This document shows positions 9,136 through 17,192 of a DNA stretch of 64,000 bases, one piece after another (position 1 is the first letter of the stretch; each line of letters begins with the position of its first letter). Origin of the DNA: Burkholderia sp. D-99. GTDB taxonomy: Bacteria > Pseudomonadota > Gammaproteobacteria > Burkholderiales > Burkholderiaceae. Made by a program: the position numbers and the translations under genes. The stretch spans positions 124,001-188,000 of the forward strand of contig NZ_JAAOXM010000001.1 in the NCBI RefSeq assembly GCF_011605345.1. The letters are read 5' to 3'. The notes under the pieces were generated by a model. It saw only the letters and a program-made list of their open reading frames with translations, had not been told where the DNA came from and did not search any database.

Positions 9136-9612
9136 TCAGAACATCGTGTTCGTGTTCGCGGACGTTTCGGGTACCGGCTGGATCACGTCCCAGTGTTCGA
9201 CGATCTTGCCGTCCTTGACGCGGAAGATGTCGACGACGGCTTCGCCGCGGTCGCCCGGGCGCTCGGTCGCATGCACGTGCAGGTAGACGAGGTCGCCGTC
9301 GGTTGCGCTGCGCACGATGCGCGCGCGCGACGCCGGGTTCTTCTGGAACGCGCCGACGAAGTACGACACGAACGGCTTCTTGCCGTCCGGTACGTGCGGG
9401 TTGTGCTGTTTGTAGTCGTCCGCGACGACGACGGCGGCCTCGACCGCTTCGTGCTTGTTGAAGAAGCGGTCGTAGAACGTCAGCACGAGCTGGCGGTTGG
9501 TTTCCTCGGCGGCCAGGTCGCGCGTGGCCGGGCCGGCGGCCAGCGTGGCCGTCGACGCGGCCAGCAGGACGAGCGCGGCAACGGCGCGAACGGGGGGGCG
9601 GAGCGATGACAT
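9136..9612 (-). CDS. Exported SnoaL/NTF2-like polyketide cyclase-type protein
   Basis: A 158-residue protein with an N-terminal export signal (MSSLRPPVRAVAALVLLAASTATLAAG, cleavage likely after about residue 25) followed by a SnoaL-like NTF2 fold: LVLTFYDRFFNKHEAVEAA, ADDYKQHNPHVPDGK and DIFRVKDGKIVEHWDVIQPVPE. The HWDVIQP ending is characteristic of this family. The start at 9612 follows AAGGA; a longer frame to 9765 has no signal-peptide logic. It is divergent from an HxlR-type regulator gene (start 9942) that probably controls it. The periplasmic substrate is unknown. Confidence 0.85.
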   Translation of the reverse strand: MSSLRPPVRAVAALVLLAASTATLAAGPATRDLAAEETNRQLVLTFYDRFFNKHEAVEAAVVVADDYKQHNPHVPDGKKPFVSYFVGAFQKNPASRARIVRSATDGDLVYLHVHATERPGDRGEAVVDIFRVKDGKIVEHWDVIQPVPETSANTNTMF

Positions 9613-9876
9613 GTAGCGGGTTCCTTGTCTGACGAAGCGTGGGTTGGCGCGCGTTGCGCGACGGCGGGTCGAGCCGGCCATGACGATCGGCGGGCGACGG
9701 GGTAGAGCCGCGGATGCACGTGCGTGGTCGACGCGACGGATTCGCCGCGCAGTTCGTATCGCCACGATACGGACTGGGCGAGGCCGCGCGTCGTCGTCAT
9801 GCTTCGTTGAACTGGCGAATCCGCGCGGCTGCCGGGCCGATCGAATGGTACAGTTGCCGCGAACCCGTCACAAGAA

Positions 9877-9911
9877 GTCAGCGCGGTGTGAACAGGTCAC
9901 ACCGCGCTGAC
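9877..9911. promoter_or_regulatory. Perfect 15-bp inverted repeat upstream of the HxlR regulator
   Basis: GTCAGCGCGGTGTGA (9877-9891) and its exact reverse complement TCACACCGCGCTGAC (9897-9911) are separated by the five bases ACAGG. The element is centred 48 bases before the HxlR start and lies between two divergent genes. The size and symmetry fit a dimeric winged-helix operator, so autoregulation by HxlR is the simplest reading. A transcript hairpin is the alternative; there is no T-run after it. Confidence 0.7.
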
Positions 9912-9941
9912 CACGCGCTGCCCTTGAAAGAGAATCCCGTC

Positions 9942-10328
9942 ATGCCGTTCCCGCCTGCCGATGAAACCGTCGAACTCGATCAGCCATGCCCGATCCGCGA
10001 TGTGCTCGACCGCATCGGCGACCAGTGGAGCCTGCTCGTGCTCGAAGTGCTGTCCGGCGGGACGATGCGATTCAACGAACTTGGCCGTGCGATCGGCGAC
10101 GTGTCGAACCAGATGCTGTCGCGCACGCTCAAGCGGCTCGAGCAGGACGGCTTCGTCAGTCGCACGCTGTTCGCCGAAGTGCCGCCGCGTGTCGAATATG
10201 CGCTGACCGACCTCGGGCGTTCGTTCCTGACGCCGATGCAGGCGATGATCCGGTGGGCTGACGAACATCATCGCGCGATCTGCGCGGCGCGACGCCGGGC
10301 ACGGGGGCTGGAGGGCGGCGGGCGCTGA
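9942..10328 (+). CDS. HxlR-family (MarR-like winged helix) transcriptional regulator
   Basis: A 128-residue HxlR regulator. The conserved start CPIRDVLDRIGDQWSLLVLEVLSGGTMRFNELGRAIGDVSNQMLSRTLKRLEQDGFVSRT spans the N-terminal helix and winged HTH, with VEYALTDLGRSF as the wing and dimerisation helix. The CPI cysteine near residue 17 is in the position used as a redox or electrophile sensor in several members. The gene sits behind a perfect inverted repeat and opposite a SnoaL-like secreted protein; control of itself and that gene is inferred. Confidence 0.9.
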   Translation: MPFPPADETVELDQPCPIRDVLDRIGDQWSLLVLEVLSGGTMRFNELGRAIGDVSNQMLSRTLKRLEQDGFVSRTLFAEVPPRVEYALTDLGRSFLTPMQAMIRWADEHHRAICAARRRARGLEGGGR

Positions 10329-10834
10329 GCGGGAGGTGCGTGCCGTTTTGTCGATGGACGGTGTACTGAGTCGAGTGCGATGCGACGAGGCATGTCGCGA
10401 CTGCATATGCATTGCTGCGCGTGATTTCGTTATCCGAATGATCTCTGGTGGGGGTGGGCGGGGTCGCCGATGCTTCGATGTGTTGTGTTCCGATCGTCCC
10501 GAATGCGGCAATGCGCTGGCGGTGCTCCGCTTACGGGGCACCCGCCGGGGCGAACGAAACGGCGGTTTTCCTCTGCATGGCGCACAAGCCGCGCGGCAGG
10601 GTCCGGTCGGGCCGGGATGGCGCACCGCAGATCGACGGGCATGTCGGCGGCCGAGGTTGCCTGACCTGATGGACGCCTCGACACCGGTTTGGACGCCGGC
10701 ACCGGGGCGAGGTCGGGCAGGGCGCGCGGGGCCGCCTGCCAGGTATCACGATGTCGGGGCCGAATAGCGCGGGTTCGCCCCGCTGCCTGATCCCGGGCCT
10801 GCCATCGGTCGGGTGCCAGGCGCCGGGTGCCTGC
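10329..10834. other. Intergenic region, no supported gene
   Basis: About 500 bases between the HxlR gene and the convergent WxxGxW-type gene. Several overlapping short frames exist in all directions but have arginine/proline-rich compositions typical of non-coding high-GC DNA. Nothing else was recognised. Confidence 0.4.
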
Positions 10835-11209
10835 CTATCGCCATGTACCGTCGACGTAGATCCACACGTGTCCCTGGCGACGCCAGTAGCCGGGCACCCA
10901 CCGACGTCCGGGGCGCCGTGAGACCCAGCGGCCGGACACCCATATATAGCGGCCACGCTGCCAGCGCCAGTAGCCGTCCGTCCAAATATAGCCGTGCGGC
11001 CGTGGCGGCGGCGGGCGGCGGTCGTGTCGGGCCGCCGGCGGCGCGAATCCCGGGCGGTCCGCATAGGGCGGCCCGCCGGGCACGCGATTCGGGCCGGACG
11101 GCCGGTACACGGGCGGTGCGGGCTGGGCCGAGGCGGCGCGGAGCCAGCTGCCGGTGCCGACGAAGGCGGCGGTCAATCCGATGGCGCGTAACAAGGAGCG
11201 TCGATTCAT
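10835..11209 (-). CDS. Exported YxWxxGYW-repeat protein (BcpO-like)
   Basis: A 124-residue protein with a twin-arginine-flanked signal (MNRRSLLRAIGLTAAFVGTG, then AASAQP), a proline/arginine-rich linker and a C-terminal part with three aromatic repeats: YIWTDGYWRW, YIWVSGRWV and WVPGYWRRQGHVWIYVDGTWR. This is the small WxxGxW repeat family common in beta-proteobacteria, found in the periplasm or cell envelope; the function is unknown. The gene stands alone between long intergenic regions. Confidence 0.8.
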   Translation of the reverse strand: MNRRSLLRAIGLTAAFVGTGSWLRAASAQPAPPVYRPSGPNRVPGGPPYADRPGFAPPAARHDRRPPPPRPHGYIWTDGYWRWQRGRYIWVSGRWVSRRPGRRWVPGYWRRQGHVWIYVDGTWR

Positions 11210-11825
11210 GGCGTGTCCTGTTTTGTTCAGTATTCGAGGCTGCCTTACATTAGCCTGCCAGTCCGCCGACCGGGTTACGCGCGCGGTTAAGGCTGTTACC
11301 GTGTGTCACGGCAGGCAGGCGAGCCGCCGGCGGGCGCAGGCCGACCTTTCTGTTTTGCTGCGGCTGACGGGTGGAGGTTGTCCGTTGTACGAACGTCGCG
11401 CCCTGTTTACTGGCTGACGGATGCGTTTTAGGTGCTCGGAGCCTGAAATTCGAGACTGAATTGGGTAAAATTTGCCGATTCCGGGGTGGTGTGCCGAATC
11501 CGTTTGTTGTTTCTATGCAACCGTCAAGACGATGACATGAAAGAATGGTGCGATGGAAGCCTCCAAAAAGCCCCCGTCAAGAAGTCAAAAACAAACGTTA
11601 AAACAAATACTTATAACTCGGCCCCACTTTCATTATTTCTAGTTCTGGAAAAGCTTATTTCTTTATTTGCGGATCGCTCCCCTAGGGTACACCCCTAAAC
11701 TCACGGTTCCCAAACGGGCAACTATCCGGGCGCGGCCAGCAGGATCGATGGCGCTCCCGGGCGGTTGCAGACCGTTTATGAACAAGGTCGCGAGACCTGC
11801 CTCTTTTTAGAAGGGAGCTCCACGA
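11210..11825. promoter_or_regulatory. Long AT-richer leader upstream of the porin gene
   Basis: About 600 bases upstream of the porin. From roughly 11420 to 11700 the DNA is clearly richer in A and T than the surroundings (for example around 11580-11660), as expected for a strong, regulated promoter and long leader. No start site could be fixed. The ribosome site AAGGGAG lies at about 11811-11817. Confidence 0.4.
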
Positions 11826-12950
11826 ATGAACAAGACTCTGATCGTTGCAGCAGCTGCAGCATCGTTTGCTACCGTCGCTCACGCGCAAAGCAGCGTCACG
11901 CTGTACGGCGTGCTGGACGCAGGCATCACCTACACGAGCAACGTCCAACCGGCACTGGGCCAAGCTGGCAAGTCGCGCTTTGCGATGGGTTCGGGCATTG
12001 ACCAGAGCCGTTTCGGCCTGCGTGGCTCGGAAGACCTGGGTGGCGGCCTGAAGGCAATCTTCACGTTGGAAAGCGGCTTCAACATCGGTAACGGCAAGTT
12101 CGCGAACGGCAACGGCGGCATGTTCAACCGTCAAGCTTTCGTCGGCCTGTCGAGCCAGTACGGCACGGTCACGCTGGGTAAGCAATACGACGCAACGCAA
12201 GACTACCTGGCGCCGCTGACGGCAACGGGCTCGTGGGGCGGCACGTACTTCGCGCACCCGCTGAACCTTGACCGTCTGAGCACGAACGGTGATGTCGCAC
12301 AGAACAACACGATCAAGTTCACGAGCGCAAACTACGCTGGCCTGCAATTCGGCGGCACGTACTCGTTCTCGAACAACACGAACTTCGGCAACAACCGTGC
12401 GTACAGCGCGGGTGCTGCATACCAGTTCCAAGGTCTGAAGCTGGCTGCTGCATACTCGCAAGCGAACCTGGGTGACGGCACGAACGCAAACGGCGCAACG
12501 TCGTCGGCAATCGGTGGCATCGCTAGCCAAGGCCGCGTCCGCACGTACGGTGCTGCTGCTGGTTATGCATTCGGTCCGGCACAAGTCGGCGCCGCATGGA
12601 CGCAAGCGCGTCTCGACAACAATGCAGTCGGTAGCCTGGGTTCGGTGCGCACCGACAACTACGAAGTCAACGCAAAGTACAACCTGACGCCGGCTCTCGG
12701 CCTGGGTGCTGCTTACACGTACACGAACGCGAAGATCAACAACGGCAGCACGCACTGGAACCAGTTCGGCCTGCAAGCTGACTACGCACTGTCGAAGCGC
12801 ACGGACGTCTACGCACAAGCTGTGTACCAGCGTGCAGCGAAGAACGGTGTTGGCGCATCGATCTACAACGGCGACAGCTTCAGCAACAACCTGCCGAGCT
12901 CGTCGATCAACCAAACCGCAGCAACGGTTGGTCTGCGTCACCGCTTCTAA
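11826..12950 (+). CDS. Outer-membrane porin, Gram-negative general porin family
   Basis: A 374-residue trimeric beta-barrel porin. The signal peptide MNKTLIVAAAAASFATVAHA is followed by mature QSSVTLYGVLDAGITY, the hallmark start of Burkholderiales OmpC-like porins, and the protein ends with VGLRHRF, a C-terminal phenylalanine signature for BAM assembly. Typical strands GSRFGLRGSEDLGGGLKAIF-like and QAFVGLSSQYGTVTLGKQYD are present. The codon usage is more uniform and less GC-extreme than in neighbours (frequent GCA, GGT), typical of high expression. A strong rho-independent terminator follows. It carries out passive diffusion of small hydrophilic solutes. Confidence 0.95.
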   Translation: MNKTLIVAAAAASFATVAHAQSSVTLYGVLDAGITYTSNVQPALGQAGKSRFAMGSGIDQSRFGLRGSEDLGGGLKAIFTLESGFNIGNGKFANGNGGMFNRQAFVGLSSQYGTVTLGKQYDATQDYLAPLTATGSWGGTYFAHPLNLDRLSTNGDVAQNNTIKFTSANYAGLQFGGTYSFSNNTNFGNNRAYSAGAAYQFQGLKLAAAYSQANLGDGTNANGATSSAIGGIASQGRVRTYGAAAGYAFGPAQVGAAWTQARLDNNAVGSLGSVRTDNYEVNAKYNLTPALGLGAAYTYTNAKINNGSTHWNQFGLQADYALSKRTDVYAQAVYQRAAKNGVGASIYNGDSFSNNLPSSSINQTAATVGLRHRF

Positions 12951-12984
12951 GCGTGACGGCGGGGTAACCCGCTTCGCAGCATCG

Positions 12985-13012
12985 AAAAAGGCGCCTTCGG
13001 GCGCCTTTTTTT
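12985..13012 (+). terminator. Rho-independent terminator of the porin gene
   Basis: A GGCGCC-TTCG-GGCGCC hairpin with a UUCG-type loop is followed by eight Ts, 35 bases after the porin stop. This is a textbook intrinsic terminator. Confidence 0.9.
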
Positions 13013-13054
13013 TCGTCTGTGGAATGTGATGTCGACGATTCGCGTCGTCCGGAT

Positions 13055-13088
13055 GCAAAAAAAGCGAGGCCTGTGCCTCGCTTTTTCG
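13055..13088. terminator. Bidirectional intrinsic terminator next to rnk
   Basis: The stem AAAGCGAGGC/GCCTCGCTTT is flanked by an A-run on the left and a T-run on the right, so it can act on both strands. It lies between the convergent porin and rnk genes and most likely terminates rnk, transcribed leftward. Confidence 0.8.
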
Positions 13089-13126
13089 TTGTGCGCCGCT
13101 ACGGGGCGATACCCGCGGCAGATAGC

Positions 13127-13525
13127 TCAGCGCGTGTATTCGCCGTTGGCTTCCGGCTGGAACACGATCGCGGCGACCTTCATCAGCTTTTCGGCGCCGC
13201 TCGGCTGCATCACCTTGACCATCTGGCCGCGCTGGGTACCCAGCAGCGCCATGCCGACGGGCGAGAAGACGTTCAGGCGGCCGAGTTCGAGATTGGCGGC
13301 ATCCGGATAAACAATCGTCCAGGTGGCTTGTTCCTGGGTCGCTTCGTCGAGCAGCGTGATCTGCGAGTTCATCGTGACGACGTTCGCCTTGATGGCATCG
13401 GGCTGGACGATGTCGGCGCGCTCGAGCAGCGTATCGAGCATCGTCTGGAAGCGCGGGTTGTGTTCGGCGTGCTTCTCGAGGCGGGCAACGTCGAGTTCGG
13501 TCAACTGGTAAAGGCGTTGTTTCAT
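13127..13525 (-). CDS. rnk: Nucleoside diphosphate kinase regulator Rnk (GreA/GreB C-terminal domain)
   Basis: A 132-residue protein with a short N-terminal coiled coil (YQLTELDVARLEKHAEHN...LDTLLERADIV) and a C-terminal GreA/GreB-like FKBP domain (QATWTIVYPDAANLELGRLNVFSPVGMALLGTQRGQ). This is the Rnk architecture; it binds RNA polymerase but lacks the long Gre coiled coil and so should not stimulate cleavage. The family has the size seen here. The start at 13525 is followed by MKQRLYQL. It is a single gene with its own terminator. Confidence 0.85.
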   Translation of the reverse strand: MKQRLYQLTELDVARLEKHAEHNPRFQTMLDTLLERADIVQPDAIKANVVTMNSQITLLDEATQEQATWTIVYPDAANLELGRLNVFSPVGMALLGTQRGQMVKVMQPSGAEKLMKVAAIVFQPEANGEYTR

Positions 13526-14036
13526 GGCAGTTCTCCAAATGATCGGCAGGGGCAGGCGTGGCGTGCCTATGAGGATCGCCCGGAGCCTGTCTGACTGGCT
13601 CCGGGAGGAGACCGAGCCGTCAGATCAGGCGCCGGGCAGGGGCGAGCGGCGTCTGGGCCGTGCGTCGAGCGAGGGGATTCGCCGGATGGCCGGCGCGCGC
13701 GCGCACGCCGGCCGGGCCGGGCGGCGAAACCGAAAGGGGCGTGAGCGCGTACATGGTGGATGGAATATCGACTAGCGAATAAAACCTTACGATTCTACAA
13801 CACAACCTTTGGGATATGTGATTTGGCCGTCGGCATTTCGTCAGCGATTGTTGTGCCGGTGAAGCAAGTTGCGGCGATATCGTCCGGGAAAGGCGGGTTA
13901 TTCTTGTCAAAATCGCAACGCTGTATGTTCAAACTAAGGGTTTACCCTCGGAGTGGCGAGAACTACACTGCATTCAATCGCTTCAGACAGTCCTGCCGAG
14001 GCGACGTCATAAGAGAACATATTCCGGAGGTAAATC
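13526..14036. other. Intergenic region between rnk and DUF4148 gene
   Basis: About 510 bases, divergent promoters on both sides. The right half (13780-14030) is AT-richer and should hold the promoter of the DUF4148 gene. No gene or repeat was recognised. Confidence 0.4.
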
Positions 14037-14366
14037 ATGAAGTCGATCATCTACGCAGCCATCGCCGCATCCGTCCTTGCCGCCCCGATCGCATCGTTTG
14101 CGCAGTCGGAGCAGGGGCTGACCCGCGACCAGGTCAAGGCCGAGCTCGTGCAACTCGAACAGAACGGCTACAAGCCGCTGGCGACCGATTCGCAGTATCC
14201 GGACAACATCCAGGCCGCCGAACAACGCATTCAACCGAACCAGCCGACGCTCGCGCAGGCTGATACGAGCGGCTACGGTGCCGTGGCGACGGGTGCCGGG
14301 CAAGCCGGCCGTCGCATGACGCGTGAAGCACCGAACCCCGTGAACTCGGTCTACTTCGGCAACTGA
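14037..14366 (+). CDS. DUF4148 domain-containing exported protein
   Basis: A 109-residue small exported protein. The signal peptide MKSIIYAAIAASVLAAPIASFAQ is followed by the DUF4148 core GLTRDQVKAELVQLEQNGYKP...YPDNIQAAEQRI. Burkholderiales carry many paralogues, usually periplasmic and stress-responsive, of unknown function. A strong GGAGG ribosome site precedes the start. It forms its own unit. Confidence 0.9.
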   Translation: MKSIIYAAIAASVLAAPIASFAQSEQGLTRDQVKAELVQLEQNGYKPLATDSQYPDNIQAAEQRIQPNQPTLAQADTSGYGAVATGAGQAGRRMTREAPNPVNSVYFGN

Positions 14367-14519
14367 ACGCCCCCGGGTCTGCCGAGCGCACCGCTTAATC
14401 GACGAGACGCGCGCCAGTTGCCCGCGTCATTCGCCCGCAGGAGCAGAACCTCCGTCGCCGCATTCCGGCGGCTTTCCGCCCAGACGCTCGCGCGTTTGGG
14501 CCTTTTTTGCTGGGGCGGG

Positions 14520-14981
14520 TCAGGCGGACGTGACCGCGGGTGTGCCGTGGATATAGTGTTCAAGCTGGCTGATCGTGAACTGCTGATCGGCAATCACGCT
14601 CTTGACGAGGTCGCCGATCGAGATGAGGCCGACCAGCTTGCCGCCGTCGAGGACGGGCAGGTGGCGCATCCGGTGCTCGGTCATCAGCGCCATGCACTCG
14701 TCGGTCGATTGCGACGGTTCGACGTAACGCACCTTCGCCGTCATGATTTCCTCGACGCGGGTGGCTTTCGATGAGCGATCCTGCAGGACGACCTTGCGCG
14801 CGTAGTCGCGCTCGGTGACGATGCCCGCGATATCGTCGCCGTCCACGACCAGCAGCGCGCCGATGCCCTTTTCCGCCATCAGCTTGATGGCGTCGTAGAC
14901 GAGATCGGTTTTCGTGACGGTGTAGATGGTGCGGCCCGAATCCGGCTTGGCCTTGAGAATCTGCGCGACAGTCGTGCTCAT
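14520..14981 (-). CDS. CBS-domain pair protein
   Basis: A 153-residue soluble protein made almost wholly of two CBS domains: the first at about residues 8-67 (GIGALLVVDGDDIAGIVTERDYARKVV), the second at about 76-135 (IMTAKVRYVEPSQSTDECMALMTEHRMRHLPVLDGGKLVGLISIGDLVKSVI). Such stand-alone pairs bind adenine nucleotides and may modulate partner proteins. No fused catalytic domain is present. It is divergent from ribA. Confidence 0.9.
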   Translation of the reverse strand: MSTTVAQILKAKPDSGRTIYTVTKTDLVYDAIKLMAEKGIGALLVVDGDDIAGIVTERDYARKVVLQDRSSKATRVEEIMTAKVRYVEPSQSTDECMALMTEHRMRHLPVLDGGKLVGLISIGDLVKSVIADQQFTISQLEHYIHGTPAVTSA

Positions 14982-15158
14982 TCGCTTTCTCCGTGTGCAG
15001 GTCGATGCTGGGCAGGCAGGGCGTGATGCGTGTCACCCGACGAGCCCAGTATAGCCGCGCAGGTGGCGGCAGTCGCGTGACGATTCCAGATTAGCGGTAA
15101 ACTCCCGTCACGTACTATCCACACAACTCCTACATTCCTGAACGTTTCGATTGAATTC

Positions 15159-15809
15159 ATGATGTCTTCGCGTCCCCAATCGCCCACGAAGGGCAATGGC
15201 CAGGCCGACGAGTGCGTGACGCTCGTCGCCACGGCGTCGCTGCCCACGCGCTACGGTACGTTCACGTCGTACGCTTTCCGCGTATCGGGCAGCGATGCCG
15301 AACATCTCGCGCTCGTGATGGGCGACGTCGCCGGCGAGCAGTCCGTGCTGACGCGGCTGCATTCCGAATGCCTGACCGGCGACGTGTTCGGCTCGTACCG
15401 CTGCGACTGCGGCGAGCAGCTCGATCTCGCGTTGCGCTACATCGCGGCCGAAGACCGCGGCGTGCTGCTGTATCTGCGCGGCCATGAAGGGCGCGGGATC
15501 GGCCTGAGCAACAAGATTCGCGCATACGCGCTGCAGGAGCAGGGGCGCGACACGGTCGAAGCGAACCTCGACCTCGGCCTGCCCGACGACGCCCGCGAAT
15601 ACGACTCGGCCGCCGCGATCCTCCGGATCCTCGGTGTGACGTCGGTGCGGCTGATGAGCAACAACCCCGCGAAGTTCGACACGCTCGCGAAGCACGGCAT
15701 CCCCGTCTGCGAACGCGTGGCGCTTGCGGTGCCCGTGCGCGAGGAAAACGAGCGTTATATCCGCACGAAGCAGACGAAGTTCGGGCATTACTTCGAAGAG
15801 AACGAGTAA
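15159..15809 (+). CDS. ribA: GTP cyclohydrolase II
   Basis: A 216-residue enzyme that converts GTP to 2,5-diamino-6-ribosylamino-pyrimidinone phosphate, formate and pyrophosphate, the first step of riboflavin synthesis. The zinc ligands are seen in [21 protein letters not shown] (C-x10-C-x-C), the GTP-binding and catalytic segment is [14 protein letters not shown], and the C-terminal [18 protein letters not shown] matches RibA. It is a stand-alone form without the RibB domain. The start may be 15159 or 15162. A long perfect hairpin follows. Confidence 0.95.
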   Translation: MMSSRPQSPTKGNGQADECVTLVATASLPTRYGTFTSYAFRVSGSDAEHLALVMGDVAGEQSVLTRLHSECLTGDVFGSYRCDCGEQLDLALRYIAAEDRGVLLYLRGHEGRGIGLSNKIRAYALQEQGRDTVEANLDLGLPDDAREYDSAAAILRILGVTSVRLMSNNPAKFDTLAKHGIPVCERVALAVPVREENERYIRTKQTKFGHYFEENE

Positions 15810-15852
15810 TCGCCGCGGGCGCGCCGGCGCCCGTTTCTCGTCATCTGTTCCC

Positions 15853-15882
15853 GTGATCGTCGCCGGCAGAAGCGACGATCAC
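15853..15882 (+). terminator. Perfect 11-bp hairpin downstream of ribA
   Basis: GTGATCGTCGC (15853-15863) pairs exactly with GCGACGATCAC (15872-15882) around an eight-base loop, followed by a pyrimidine-rich ATTTCCTCTT stretch. A second GC hairpin (GGGCGC/GCGCCC, 15817-15832) lies just before it. Both probably end ribA transcription. Confidence 0.6.
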
Positions 15883-15959
15883 GATTTCCTCTTCGTCCAT
15901 TCCGCTTTCGGGTATGTGAAGGCGCTCGCGTTACACCGCCTGAACGATCCGTCTCCCCC

Positions 15960-16526
15960 ATGTCCACACCGTCGAAGATCGAAACCGGGCGTCTGACGCT
16001 GCGTCGCTGGCAGCCGGCGGATGCGGGCGCGCTGTCGGCGCTGCATGCGGACCCGGAAGTGACTGCGTGGCTCGCGCGCGGTCCGATGTCCGTTGACGAG
16101 GCGAGCGACGTCATCGCGCGCTTCGACGTGCATTTCAATGCGCACGGCTTCGGCCCATGGGCAGTCGAGCGCCGCGCCGACGCGATGTTGATCGGCGTGT
16201 GCGGGCTATCGCACGAAGTGCGTGCAACGCATCCGATGGCACAGTGCGTCGAGATCATGTGGCGGCAGGCTCGCCACGCCTGGGGGCATGGCTACGTCGC
16301 CGAAGCGGCCGCCGCCGCATTGGCCGACGGGTTCGACCGGATCGGGCTCGACGAGATTCTCGCGTGGACGGCCGACACCAACCTGCGATCGCAGCATGTG
16401 ATGCAGCGGCTCGGCATGCAGCGTCAGCCCGCGCGCGATTTCGACCACCCTGCGTTGCCGGAAGGACACGCGCTGCGTCGGCACGTCGTCTATGCCGCCC
16501 GCGCCGCCGGCCTGGCCGGCGCGTAA
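15960..16526 (+). CDS. GNAT family N-acetyltransferase (RimJ/RimL type)
   Basis: A 188-residue acetyltransferase. The start ETGRLTLRRWQPADAGALSALHADPEVTAWL is the RimJ/RimL-type opening; the acetyl-CoA region is seen in RHAWGHGYVAEAAAAALADGFDRIGLDEILAWTADTNLRSQHVMQRLGMQ. It may act on an N-terminal amine or a small molecule. No clear ribosome site was found; the start at 15960 fits the family. It is convergent with a VOC protein gene. Confidence 0.85.
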   Translation: MSTPSKIETGRLTLRRWQPADAGALSALHADPEVTAWLARGPMSVDEASDVIARFDVHFNAHGFGPWAVERRADAMLIGVCGLSHEVRATHPMAQCVEIMWRQARHAWGHGYVAEAAAAALADGFDRIGLDEILAWTADTNLRSQHVMQRLGMQRQPARDFDHPALPEGHALRRHVVYAARAAGLAGA

Positions 16527-16547
16527 CGGCTCACACGGATTCGCCCG

Positions 16548-16934
16548 TCAGCGCCACGTGCCGTTCTGCAGCACGATCCGGTAGCCGTCGGCATCCTCGA
16601 AGGTCTGGCCGGATATTTCCCAGTACGGATTGAACGACGTGACAGGCATGAAACCATGCGCTGTGGCGCTCGCGCAGGCAGCTTCCCATTCCGGCCGATC
16701 GGGCAGGTAGAACACGATCAGGTCTTCCGGCGTCGGCGACGGCGCGATCGGGTGGTCGGGGCAGTGCGTGAATTCGAAGTGATAGTCGAGGCCGTCGCGT
16801 CCGAGCATCACGCCGGAAAAGCCGTCGTGATCTTCAAAGCGTGCAAGGACGGACAGGCCGAGGCCGTCGCGATACATGCGTTCGGTTCGGGCGAGGTTGC
16901 TGACCGGGCGGGCAATGCGCAGATGGGCGTGCAA
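16548..16934 (-). CDS. VOC family protein (TTG start)
   Basis: A 128-residue single-module VOC protein: HAHLRIARPVSNLARTERMYRDGLGLSVLARF at the start, then YHFEFTHCPDHP and DADGYRIVLQNGTWR at the end. No ATG is available at the right place. I use TTG at 16934, with GAGG five bases upstream, because the family begins with MHAHLRIARP-like residues and an upstream extension would run through an intrinsic terminator at 17066-17088. The metal ligand pattern (H..E..E) suggests a glyoxalase or extradiol-like fold. Substrate unknown. Confidence 0.8.
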   Translation of the reverse strand: MHAHLRIARPVSNLARTERMYRDGLGLSVLARFEDHDGFSGVMLGRDGLDYHFEFTHCPDHPIAPSPTPEDLIVFYLPDRPEWEAACASATAHGFMPVTSFNPYWEISGQTFEDADGYRIVLQNGTWR

Positions 16935-17061
16935 GATGGCCTCGGGGGAGCGTGGCAGACCCGCCGATGATAGTCGATTCGGATTGTGGCGTGCCTGACT
17001 GTATGCGCAGGCAACCGATGAAGGCGGGCGGTGGTATGGCCCCGCAATTCGAACAGGCAAG

Positions 17062-17088
17062 AAAAAGCCCGCTGCATCGCAGCGGGCT
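17062..17088 (-). terminator. Intrinsic terminator downstream of the cepI operon
   Basis: On the minus strand the stem AGCCCGCTGC/GCAGCGGGCT is followed by five Ts. It lies 105 bases after the stop of the gene that follows cepI and should end that transcript. Confidence 0.85.
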
Positions 17089-17158
17089 GAATCCATGTTT
17101 GGAGACATGGAGGAGACAGACGTAAATTTAAGGGAAAACCCGAGGCATGGCAAGCCCT

Positions 17159-17176
17159 AGTTGTATCGATACAACT
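17159..17176. repeat. Perfect 18-bp palindrome AGTTGTATCGATACAACT
   Basis: A fully self-complementary 18-mer with no loop, just downstream of the cepI-linked gene stop and before its terminator. There is no adjacent T-run, so it is more like an operator or processing/attenuation structure than a terminator. The role is unknown. Confidence 0.55.
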
Positions 17177-17192
17177 TCTTGCTGCATTGCAT

